Below the pieces are notes generated by a model that worked only from the letters and a program-made list of their open reading frames with translations, searched no databases and was not told where the DNA came from. A stretch of 64,000 nt of DNA from Imbricaverruca yamaguchii (taxonomy: Eukaryota > Arthropoda > Thecostraca > Neoverrucidae), in assembly GCA_034440575.1 (NCBI GenBank), contig JAOTOL010001510.1, positions 372,001 to 436,000 on the forward strand, given 5' to 3'. Both the position numbers and the translations under genes were made by a program. Of the stretch, positions 25,373 to 36,800 are shown piece by piece (the first letter of the stretch is position 1; each line of letters opens with the position of its first letter).

Positions 25373-26370
25373 CAGTCACACGGTCACACTGACTGTGGCT
25401 CATGCAAATCACTGGCTGATGCGCCTCGCTCTTCCAGTTGATGTCTACACCAAGACATGAATTTGCTCTCTGTGATTTCATAGCGTAGCAGTGATACCAC
25501 TCGAGCGACGAATCTCGTGCAACCCTCTTCTGGCGCTGTGTGGTGCTGCATGTGGCATGCGTCTGTGGATGTGACAATCGCGCCTATCACAAGCGGAGGC
25601 CGCCGAACCGGTCGACTCGGTCAAGTGGGTGTGTGTGCAGACGTGGATGTGCGCACTGTCCGCCATGACTCCCATGACGTCATTACCGCCACGTCATCAC
25701 TGTTCGATGTGTTGTGCCATGCTGGCGCCGGTGTCTCGGCACCGCAGCACGCAAGCCTCCGCATATGGATACTCATCCGCACAGCATTGTCCGAAAAGAC
25801 AACCGAGTGGTTCGTCCATGTCTCGTGGTCAGTATTCTTGTATGCAATTCAGTCAGTAATACATGGCCGAATATCGCGCGTCACTTTTTGTCCGTACGGC
25901 GCGAATCCGTTCTGCACATATTTGCAGCCGTCTTTGCTTCACTACCTTATTCAAGCATGCGCACTCAGTAAGGGTTTGCCGCCGTCGCCCGTTACTTTTC
26001 ATTGAAACAGATCGTAATTTTCCCTTGTGTATTTGTGATTCAAAATGTACTGGACGTGCTGGTCGTCCCCGGTCGTATTCCGTACTCAGAATGTGACAGT
26101 GCCGGTATGGATTCGTTCTTAGTGACCTGGTCACCAGCCGCCGTATTGGGATGAGGTTTTCTGGGGTTTTGAGTACCAAATGTTTCGATGCACCAAACAA
26201 TAACCTGGGTTGCTGCTGCGCAGTATTAAAAGCCTGTCGGCGGTGTGACAGCGAAGATAGCGCCCACATCCGATGCCTATGGTTTTTGGTTTGCTGGCAG
26301 GCATGGCAGTTTTAATATGCTGTGTATCCTTGGAACCTCTACGACACCAGATTTTAGGACGTGTAAACAG
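25373..26370. other. Gene-free intergenic DNA
   Basis: Only short open frames with no recognisable protein. No repeat structure stands out. Confidence 0.4.
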
Positions 26371-26444
26371 CGACACTGCGTATGCTGCTAAAGGATGACT
26401 CCGAGGTCGTGTCGTCTGGGGACATTTTCACCTTCCTTCGACAA
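26371..26444 (+). other. Speculative exon with good splice signals
   Basis: Bounded by ag at 26369-26370 and a consensus donor CAA|gtaagt at 26445. The open frame reads MLLKDDSEVVSSGDIFTFLR with ordinary amino-acid composition. No family is recognised and no partner exon is convincing: the next acceptor-like site (26597) runs into an 81-bp tandem array. It could be chance. Confidence 0.18.
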
Positions 26445-26679
26445 GTAAGTTTTGATGTTATCTATCGCCGTCCCTGAATATTATGTCCTACTGCCTACTG
26501 TAGGAGCATAGTAAATTACCTATAAACACAGTTATGGGCGCATAATGACCATGGCAGTCGACGCGCCCCTAAACCCCAATTCATCATCACCTTCAGGCAC
26601 GGACGTGCGATACCAGGTCTGCACCGCCACCGGGCTTCATGATCTCTATAGTCGAAACGCTCCTAAACTCCCCACACTG

Positions 26680-27250
26680 CCACCGGACCAGAGAAGTGTC
26701 CGGTGAAGGTTCGGGCGGGAATTTTCTCCGCGTGTGGTGGGGATTGCGGTCCGGCACACCGCCACCGGACCGGATAAGTGTCCGGTGGCGGTGCGGACCG
26801 GTATTTTCTCCGTGTGTCTGGGGGTTTGCGGTCCGGCACACTACCACCGGACCGGATAAGTGTCCGGTGGCGGTGCGGACCGGTGTTTTCTCCGTGTGTC
26901 TGGGGGGGTTGCGGTCCGGCACACTGCCACCGGACCGGATAAGTGTCCGGTGGCGGTGCGGACCGGTGTTTTCTCCGTGTGTCTGGGGGTTTGCGGTCCG
27001 GCACACTGCCACCGGACCGGAGAAGTGTCCGGTGAAGGTTCGGGCCGGAATTTTCTCCGCGTGTGGTGGGGATTGCGGTCCGGCACACTGCCACCGGACC
27101 GGATAAGTGTCCGGTGGCGGTGCGGACCGGTATTTTCTCCGTGTGTTGGGGGGTTGCGGTCCGGCACACTGCCACCGGACCGGATAAGTGTCCGGTGGCG
27201 GTGCGGACCGGTATTTTCTCCGTGTGTCTGGGGGGTTGCGGTCCGGCCGC
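26680..27250. repeat. 81-bp minisatellite whose units contain a hairpin
   Basis: About seven units of an 81-mer (ttgcggtccggcacactgcc start). Most carry gccaccggac, 9-nt loop, gtccggtggc, a perfect 10-bp-arm hairpin. Units with agaagtgtccggtgaagg weaken it. The Pro/Arg/Gly-rich open frames on both strands come from the repeat. Confidence 0.92.
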
Positions 27251-29250
27251 GGTGTGGACCTGGCGCCGCTCATCAGCGGTCAGGCTGTCGCCTGCACGCC
27301 GGCCAGACAGACCCGTACTAAGCTTCTCGTCCGGCTGCCGGCCGACCAAGCTACGCCTGCGCGCACATGCGCCGATAGCGTGTGAGCGACAGGAGCGCAG
27401 CCAGGGCTTTCTTAAAGGGGTAAAAAATGACCAAAAACTAAAATGGTAGGCAACAGGGACCGCTCTCGGCTCGAAAAGCGCACTGAAAATTTATTGCGGA
27501 GTGGTGAAAATCTCGCAATTCCTTGTTCGATCTAGTGTACTTTTGGATGCCAGCGGACCCACCTGGCTGTGGCTCTGGTGAGTTAAATCGGGCGGTACAC
27601 GGTGTATTCAGATAGGCGTGGTAGTTGCTATGATTTGTTTCGATACCCATCGTAAACCAACAGTTCGATGAGATGGAGCCGCGCGTTGAATTGCCGCATC
27701 GGAGCCGTAAATCAACTATATTCATGGGAGAAACAGAACCAAAGGTAGCTCAGTTGGTTGGAGCTCCGGTCTGGATTGGTCTGCCCTGTCCTTCACGTTC
27801 TCGCATTTGGCTCCGACTGGGAGGGTCAGTTGGCAGTTGGCTCGACTAGGTCGGAGACGAGCTACCGGGCGGTCGTGTCGTTGCATTGATGGCATGTTAA
27901 CTCTCGGTCAAAATTATGTCGTTTACTGAAATGCATGGATTAGGTGGCGGGGCCAGGGTCCACGCAACAAGCTCTGCTTAGCAATAGGATCTTCGCCCAT
28001 AAAGCCGCCCAAGCAGGAACCCGGATTCAATGTATTTTATTCGTTTTGTTTAAGTTTACATTTTAGGACAAGTTAACACTGCTGCAAAAAGTTTGTGACG
28101 CCTCAGGCCGGTGAAGCCCAATGTTCCCTGGGCCGGTGAAGCCCGGGGAACATTGTCCGGTCCCGTGGTCGGAATGTGACGTACTGCTTCTGTTTCGTGG
28201 GTGGTGCGAACCGGCCTCGCGTGTGGCAGATTCGTGAACAAAGAAGCGGCGAACACCAGTGTTCTGCGGATAACTGTCGAAATCGAAGGGGTTAGACTAC
28301 AACTCCCAAGTTGTTTTTCGGCCACAACGAAATCTCGGGAGCATACCGGCTGTTTTCCCGAATAGGCACGAAGCCCCGGAAAGGTAACCGGTTCCTCCCG
28401 AGTTATTCGAGAGCTACGAGCTGTTCGTCGTTCTTGCATCAGTGTTGTCTTCGGGTGGATTTTTTTGCATGGTAACCGTGGAACCCAAATCCGGAAATTC
28501 ACCTGTCCTTAACACCGATTTATGGAAAGGCCACGGAGAACGACCGATGACCAGCGTTCCTCATTGGGAGGCGGTCAACGGTGCATACCCCGCAACGGAA
28601 CCTGCCTTGCGACAGAAACTAATCTGCAACGGAACCTGCCCTGCAAACTCCTGCCTTGCAACGGAACCCACCCCGTGACGGATCCCACCCTGTGACGGAG
28701 CCTACCATGCAACGGCTGCAATGTGTCCAACGGTCCCACAGCTAGGGCGACAAGGTTTCCACATGGCTCACTTAAACACAGCATCCAATTCATATGTTGT
28801 ATTCCAAACGCATACCTGGTATCACGTTGCCGTTTTCACCCGCAACTCAGCACAAAGTGCGGATTGTATCGACATGTGGTGTGGTGATCAATGCAAGCGT
28901 GTACACAAATTAAACAGCGCAATCAAGGCCAGTCTTTGGTTAACCGAGCCAGTTTCCTGCACGTAACTGTTCGACGCGATGTTCAGGGTTGCCTCCGTTT
29001 CGTGGCCGACCGCTCGCGAGAGTTACGCCTGGTTCAACGTTGGCGACACATCGCACAACTTTACAACGCTCAGAGTCTGTGCACCCGGGAGCGATGGATC
29101 GCAGGAGATACGCACCTTCCTCACCACGACTCGCTTTCCGATGCTCGTTCGCTGGTGGGCCCAGGCGCCAGTACCGGACGGATTCGACACCGAACCAGTA
29201 CCTGGTGGAGCACAAGTCTGCTTTCGAATGAGCCAGAGCTGCCCGTCCCG
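27251..29250. other. Gene-free intergenic DNA
   Basis: Contains a tRNA-like A-box fragment (aaggtagctcagttggttgg, 27752-27771) without a clear B box, and degenerate 17-18-bp repeats around 28585-28715 (gcaacggaacctgcc). No supported gene. Confidence 0.4.
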
Positions 29251-29259
29251 CCATGCGCC

Positions 29260-29775
29260 GACGGCGGCGCCCCTGGTGCAGTCTCGCGACATGTACCGCT
29301 GACGGCTGCGCCCCTGGTGCAGTCCCGCGACATGTACCGCTGACGGCGGCGCCACCGGTGCAGTCCCGCGACATGTACCGCTGACGGCGGCGCCCCTGGT
29401 GCAGTCCCGCGACATGTACCGCTGACGGCGGCGCCCCTGGTGCAGTCCCGCGACAGGTACCGCTGACGGCGGCGCCACCGGTGCAGTCCCGCGACATGTA
29501 CCGCTGACGGCGGCGCCACCGGTGCAGTCCCGCGACATGTACCGCTGACGGCGGCGCCTCTGGTGCAGTCCCGCGACATGTACCGCTGACGGCGGCGCCC
29601 CTGGTGCAGTCCCGCGACATGTACCGCTGACGGCGGCGCCCCCGGCGCAGTCCCGCGATATGTACCGCCGACGGCGGCGCCCCTGGTGCAGTCCCGCGAC
29701 ATGTACCGCCGACGGCGCAGTCCCGCGACATGTACCGCTGACGGCGGCGCCCCTAGTGCAGTCGCGCGACATATC
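29260..29775. repeat. 41-bp minisatellite
   Basis: About 12 units of gcgacatgtaccgctgacgg plus cggcgcccctggtgcagtccc. The unit length is not a multiple of 3, so every frame is visited; long MSRDC-type frames on - are repeat artefacts. Confidence 0.95.
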
Positions 29776-29914
29776 GCACAAAGCGTGGAAACAGACCGCC
29801 ACAACATTTGAGCCCTGTTGGCACCACGCCCCACACCGCCCGACCATGTGGAGTCTATGCAGCTATAGCCGCGACCATCGGAACCGCCTGGAAAACGACA
29901 CGAACGTCCCCGCC

Positions 29915-30075
29915 AACGGCCACACCCCTGCCTCATCCAGACCATCGGCGGTACCAACCTTGCCGACGGCCACACCCCGGCCTCATCCAGACCATCGGCG
30001 GTCCCAACCTCGCCGACCGCCGCACCCGGCTACATCTACACCATCGGCAGTGCCAACCTCGCCGACGGCTGCACT
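29915..30075. repeat. Short degenerate minisatellite, about 49-bp period
   Basis: Three to four units with gccgacggccacacccc and cctcatccagaccatcggcg. Confidence 0.75.
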
Positions 30076-30185
30076 CAGGCAGTATTTACTCGTTTGAGTT
30101 ATACAAAACGAAAGCATGTATGTGAAACATAATTACACATCCAGAGTATCTAGCATACCACTTTCGAATCAAATAGCGTATTTTC

Positions 30186-30191
30186 TTTATT
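30186..30191 (-). promoter_or_regulatory. Possible presenilin polyadenylation signal
   Basis: AATAAA on the minus strand, about 500 bp beyond the presenilin stop. Position and motif fit, but a GU-rich downstream element was not established. Confidence 0.35.
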
Positions 30192-30684
30192 ATGAAAAGG
30201 TGATGCCTATGTCTGGCATTTTCTCGTCGATATGAAGCGTAAGACCGCACATTTTCGCTGCCCAGCCATTATGCACACGAACCGTGGCAAAGCCCAAACT
30301 CGCCTTCTGCCATGCCAGTGGCAAGTCCACACACTCTCGAGTGACAACGCCTCGTTTCGACACCACGAGATCCCGTCCGCCCAGCCGTGATGCTCGCCTT
30401 CACGTGGATGGCCATGGCCGGGGCCGAGTGAACGCCGTACTAACGCGGCCCCGCCCACTGACAAACGAGTACAGCCAGCATCTGTAGCCAAGACGACGGC
30501 ACGTGTTGTACAGATATCCGCCAGCTTGGGCGGCAGCAGGTGCGGTACGAACACTTGTAACTCCCGATGGCAGCCAGTTGGTAAATACTTGTGGCCGAGG
30601 GCGGCAGCAGGTGCCATATCAACCGCTGTATGCCGGCAGACGGCAGGTGGTGTCCACACACACAGGCAGCTCAGTTGGCAGGTG

Positions 30685-30840
30685 CTATATGAACACCTGC
30701 TGCAGCGCCAGGCTGTCGGCGAATGGAGCGATGACGGCGCGCGTGGCGAAGTAGAAGACGAGGCCGATCGAGACGGAGATGGGCAGCGCTGGCAGCGCCG
30801 CCTTGATGATTGCCAGCAGCAGCAGGGTCAGGCTGAGACC
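30685..30840 (-). CDS. Psn: Presenilin exon 8 (TM8-TM9, PAL motif)
   Basis: The acceptor is cgctgcgcag|GGTCTC. Encodes [20 protein letters not shown] with the PAL motif and TM9, and ends SLALQQVFI then TAG at 30687-30685. Confidence 0.96.
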   Translation of the reverse strand, partial: GLSLTLLLLAIIKAALPALPISVSIGLVFYFATRAVIAPFADSLALQQVFI

Positions 30841-33800
30841 CTGCGCAGCGTAGAACAGGGTAGGGTAAGACCCTGCTGAAAGTGCGTGATGGGAGGGCAC
30901 AAACACCAGGAACGAAACTGCCACAAGAATTGAGCCCTAGAAGGGGTACGGTAGCGGATCCGGATCTTGAGGAAGAAAGCCTGATGGTCGGACCGGGATA
31001 CGTCAGACACGAACTTTGGGGATGTGGCGTGGCAATAACTAACATGAGGATACTGGGGACTCGAGAGGCGAAAGGCAGTCAGACATTAGACTTCGCGAGC
31101 ATTCTGACCCGATACAGGCACGCAAAGCACTTAATTTGACGTATCTCACTGGAACTGCCAAACGCTTCATCCGCGGACTTACGATCAGGATGGCGACGAA
31201 GCAGGCAATGGTGGTGTTCCAGTCGCCGTAGGAAGACGCCTTGCCGACCAGCACGCTGTAGAAAATGAAGTCTCCGAGGCCGAGCTTGATGCCTCGCTCC
31301 TCATCATCGTCGACGAACTGCGGCTGTGGCTGCGGCTGGGGCGGCCTTTGGCGGTCCCCGGCCGCCGGCTGGTTGGCGTTGGCAGCTACCTGACGGTGGG
31401 AGGTCACGGTGCAGACAGACTGACCGACGGACACATGGCGTGGCAGACACGCGGGCGGACACGGTACAGACGGACTGACCGACGGACACATGGCATGGCA
31501 GACACGCGGGCGGACACGGTACAGACGGACTGATCGACGGACACATGGCAAGCCAGTCATCACTCGCTGATACATGCCAGAGTAGTAGCTCCGTCTGTAG
31601 ACTGACCTGTCTACGGCCACGGTCGGCAGACTGACCCGTCTACAGCCACCGTCGGCAGACTGACCTGTCCACGGCCACGGTCGGCAGACTGACCTGTCTA
31701 CGGCCACCGTCGGTAGACTGACCTGCTGGAGGCGACGAGCTGCCCTCTCCTGTCGGCCGGCGTCTGTCATCTCGCCAAAGCCGGCGTCGTCGTTGACGTC
31801 GGAAGAGCGGCGGCGAGGCGGTCGCGACGGAGCGTCCTCCGAGTGGGCCATCGCCACAGTGCTGTATATCACCGTGGCTGCCGGCCGGTAGCACAGCGCA
31901 TGTCGTCACGTGATCAATACTCGGGTCATCCATGGCGCGCTATCGCACGCAGCGTTATATACCAGGCCTTCAGGGACTATATCTACCATGTAGGTATAAA
32001 TGAGTTGTCATTTGTTGTGCTCAATACTTCCAGATTTGTCGATATTCCAAATAGACGTCATCATAGCAAACAGCACATGGGACCACACCACACAAAGGGG
32101 TCACGACACAGATCATTATCCGCCAGACATGAAGAGCATACACCACCATGTCCTCAAGACAAAGGTCACTAAGCCACCTCGCCACCTCACCACCGTCCGG
32201 ACCCGACACCACAGAGTCACAAAGCCACTGGGCTACCTCGCCACCATGTTCTCACGTCACCAGAGCACCTGCTTATCACTAGATCACCATTGCGTCACTT
32301 GGCAATGACTGCGAGACCACCACTGAATCACTTGGCAGTATGCCACCACGAGATCATCACGTCACCAGGGAATCCCTATGAGGTTATTATACCGCCCAAA
32401 TAGACATGAGGGTGAGGCGGAGTCGTCTCTGACGAAGTCTGATTTGAAGTACAGACTGGACGATGGGTGTACGTCAGGGGGATAATGTTGTACACGAGAC
32501 GTTCAGTCTGATCATCGACGACCATCGATGTTTGGTGGCAACAGTCAGGCTGTGCTGACCGGACGTACAGGTCAACGCTCCGGCGCCACCTACATCGGCT
32601 GCAGCTGAGTTCGAGGGTAATTAGTTAGATAGTTATTTGGGCTTTCGGGCGCTTCGACTACTCTGGTCATATTGCAGTTCGAGGGTAAAAACCTCATCAA
32701 CCTCCAAGTGTAAATTAAATCCCAGACGGACGCTAAAGCCCAAATAAGCAAACAACCAACCAACCATCCAACCCAGATTAAGTACAGCAAAAACAACTAT
32801 AAATCAAGATATTGCAACAGAGACTGGCACACGAATGGCAATACCTGACACAAATAAAGATACCATCAACTTGTTATGCATCCCTGTGCCGCATAATAAC
32901 AAAGCATGTGCCCCGTCAACTTTGTACGATAAACGTCCATTGCATATGGCTATAGCCGGCCAAAGCCACTTCAGTCGACGAAACTGGCTTCGCCCGGTTG
33001 TTTTCCATTTGCGTTTTCCACCTCGACATCACCGCAGGGCCGGCTGGTACGCAGTCACGTACACGAGTAGATGAGCGCCGGGAAGATCTGCTCGTTGCGG
33101 TCCTGCGCCGTCTCGACCAGCTTGCGGAGCGGGCCGTGCGGGCATAGTACGGCGATCAGATCCCACACCGAGATGGCACCCAGCACCACCCACGTGGTCC
33201 ACTCGGGCATGAACTTGATGAAGACGAGCGCCATCAGCGCCGACATGAAGATCAGGTACGCCTGGCGAACACGCCGGCACGGAGGGTCAGGCACGTCTGA
33301 TAACTGGTCAGGCACGTCTGATAACTGGTCAGGCACGTCTGATAACTGGTCAGGCACGTCTGATAACTGGTCAGGCACGTCTGATAACTGGTCAGGCACG
33401 TCTGATAACTGGTCAGGCACGTCTGATAACTGGTCAGGCACGTCTGATAACTGGTCAGGCACGTCTGATAACTGGTCAGGCACGTCTGATAACTGGTTAG
33501 GCACGTCTGATAACTGGTCAGGCACGTCTGATAACTGGTCAGGCACGTCTGATAACTGGTCAGGCACGTCTGATAACTGGTCAGGCACGTCTGATAACTG
33601 GTCAGGCACGTCTGATAACTGGTCAGGCACGTCTGATAACTGGTCAGGCACGTCTGATAACTGGTCAGGCACGTCTGATAACTGGTCAGGCACGTCTGAT
33701 AACGGGTCAGGCACGTCTGATAACTGGTCAGGCACGTCTGATAACGGGTCAGGCACGTCTGATAACTGGTCAGGCACGTCTGATAACGGGTCAGGCACGT

Positions 33801-36800
33801 CTGATAACTGGTCAGGCACGTCTGATAACGGGTCAGGCACGTCTGATAACTGGTCAGGCACGTCTGATAACTGGTCAGGCACGTTGATAACTGGTCAGGC
33901 ACGTCTGATAACTGGTCAGGCACGTCTGATAACTGGTCAGGCACGTCTGATAACTGGTCAGGCACGTCTGATAACTGGTCAGGCACGTCTGATAACTGGT
34001 CAGGCACGTCTGATAACTGGTCAGGCACGTCTGATAACTGGTCAGGCACGTCTGATAACTGGTCAGGCACGTCTGATAACTGGTCAGGCACGTCTGATAA
34101 CTGGTCAGGCACGTCTGATAACTGGTCAGGCACGTCTGATAACTGGTCAGGCACGTCTGATAACTGGTCAGGCACGTCTGATAACGGGTCAGGCACGTCT
34201 GATAACTGGTCAGGCACGTCTGATAACTGGTCAGGCACGTCTGATAACTGGTCAGGCACGTCTGATAACTGGTCAGGCACGTCTGATAACTGGTCAGGCA
34301 CGTCTGATAACTGGTCAGGCACGTCTGATAACTGGTCAGGCACGTCTGATAACTGGTCAGGCACGTCTGATAACTGGTCAGGCACGTCTGATAACTGGTC
34401 AGGCACGTCTGATAACTGGTCAGGCACGTCTGATAACTGGTCAGGCACGTCTGATAACTGGTCAGGCACGTCTGATAACTGGTCAGGCACGTCTGATAAC
34501 TGGTCAGGCACGTCTGATAACTGGTCAGGCACGTCTGATAACTGGTCAGGCACGTCTGATAACTGGTCAGGCACGTCTGATAACTGGTCAGGCACGTCAA
34601 ACGTCTGATAACTGGTCAGGCACGTCTGATAACTGGTCAGGCACGTCTGATAACTGGTCAGGCACGTCTGATAACTGGTCAGGCACGTCTGATAACTGGT
34701 CAGGCACGTCTGATAACTGGTCAGGCACTGGTCAGGCACGTCTGATAACTGGTCAGGCACGTCTGATAACTGGTCAGGCACGTCTGATAACTGGTCAGGC
34801 ACGTTTGATAACTGGTCAGGCACGTCTGATAACTGGTCAGGCACGTCTGATAACTGGTCAGGCACGTCTGATAACGGGTCAGGCACGTCTGATAACTGGT
34901 CAGGCACGTCTGATAACTGGTCAGGCACGTCTGATAACTGGTCAGGCACGTCTGATAACTGGTCAGGCACGTCTGATAACTGGTCAGGCACGTCTGATAA
35001 CTGGTCAGGCACGTCTGATAACTGGTCAGGCACGTCTGATAACTGGTCAGGCACGTCTGATAACTGGTCAGGCACGTCTGATAACTGGTCAGGCACGTCT
35101 GATAACTGGTCAGGCACGTCTGATAACTGGTCAGGCACGTCTGATAACTGGTCAGGCACGTCTGATAACTGGTCAGGCACGTCTGATAACTGGTCAGGCA
35201 CGTCTGATAACTGGTCAGGCACGTCTGATAACTGGTCAGGCACGTCTGATAACTGGTCAGGCACGTCTGATAACTGGTCAGGCACGTCTGATAACTGGTC
35301 AGGCACGTCTGATAACTGGTCAGGCACGTCTGATAACTGGTCAGGCACGTCTGATAACTGGTCAGGCACGTCTGATAACTGGTCAGGCACGTCTGATAAC
35401 TGGTCAGGCACGTCTGATAACTGGTCAGGCACGTCTGATAACTGGTCAGGCACGTCTGATAACTGGTCAGGCACGTCTGATAACTGGTCAGGCACGTCTG
35501 ATAACTGGTCAGGCACGTCTGATAACTGGTCAGGCACGTCTGATAACTGGTCAGGCACGTCTGATAACTGGTCAGGCACGTCTTAGCTGATAACTGGTCA
35601 GGCACGTCTGATAACTGGTCAGGCACGTCTGATAACTGGTCAGGCACGTCTGATAACTGGTCAGGCACGTCTGATAACTGGTCAGGCACGTCTGATAACT
35701 GGTCAGGCACGTCTGATAACTGGTCAGGCACGTCTGATAACGGGTCAGGCACGTTCTGATAACTGGTCAGGCACGTCTGATAACTGGTCAGGCACGTCTG
35801 ATAACTGGTCAGGCACGTCTGATAACTGGTCAGGCACGTCTGATAACGGGTCAGGCACGTCTGATAACTGGTCAGGCACGTCTGATAACTGGTCAGGCAC
35901 GTCTGATAACTGGTCAGGCACGTCTGATAACTGGTCAGGCACGTCTGATAACTGGTCAGGCACGTCTGATAACTGGTCAGGCACGTCTGATAACTGGTCA
36001 GGCACGTCTGATAACTGGTCAGGCACGTCTGATAACGGGTCAGGCACGTCTGATAACGGGTCAGGCACGTCTGATAACGGGTCAGGCACGTCTGATAACT
36101 GGTCAGGCACGTCTGATAACGGGTCAGGCACGTCTGATAACTGGTCAGGCACGTCTGATAACTGGTCAGGCACGTCTGATAACTGGTCAGGCACGTCTGA
36201 TAACGGGTCAGGCACGTCTGATAACGGGTCAGGCACGTCTGATAACTGGTCAGGCACGTCTGATAACTGGTCAGGCACGTCTGATAACTGGTCAGGCACG
36301 TCTGATAACTGGTCAGGCACGTCTGATAACGGGTCAGGCACGTCTGATAACGGGTCAGGCACGTCTGATAACTGGTCAGGCACGTCTGATAACTGGTCAG
36401 GCACGTCTGATAACTGGTCAGGCACGTCTGATAACTGGTCAGGCACGTCTGATAACTGGTCAGGCACGTCTGATAACTGGTCAGGCACGTCTGATAACTG
36501 GTCAGGCACGTCTGATAACTGGTCAGGCACGTCTGATAACGGGTCAGGCACGTCTGATAACTGGTCAGGCACGTCTGATAACTGGTCAGGCACGTCTGAT
36601 AACTGGTCAGGCACGTCTGATAACTGGTCAGGCACGTCTGATAACTGGTCAGGCACGTCTGATAACTGGTCAGGCACGTCTGATAACTGGTCAGGCACGT
36701 CTGATAACTGGTCAGGCACGTCTGATAACTGGTCAGGCACGTCTGATAACTGGTCAGGCACGTCTGATAACTGGTCAGGCACGTCTGATAACGGGTCAGG

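Noticed and set aside
26593..27349. Pro/Arg-rich frames of over 220 residues
   Set aside because: Produced by the 81-bp minisatellite on both strands.
29023..29975. Minus-strand frames of 263-284 residues (MSRDC repeats)
   Set aside because: Produced by the 41-bp minisatellite; they carry no protein domain.
33163..33174. Presenilin catalytic motif is WD rather than the YD of human PSEN1
   Set aside because: From memory, Drosophila and nematode presenilins also have Trp before the catalytic Asp, so it is probably lineage-typical and not a defect.
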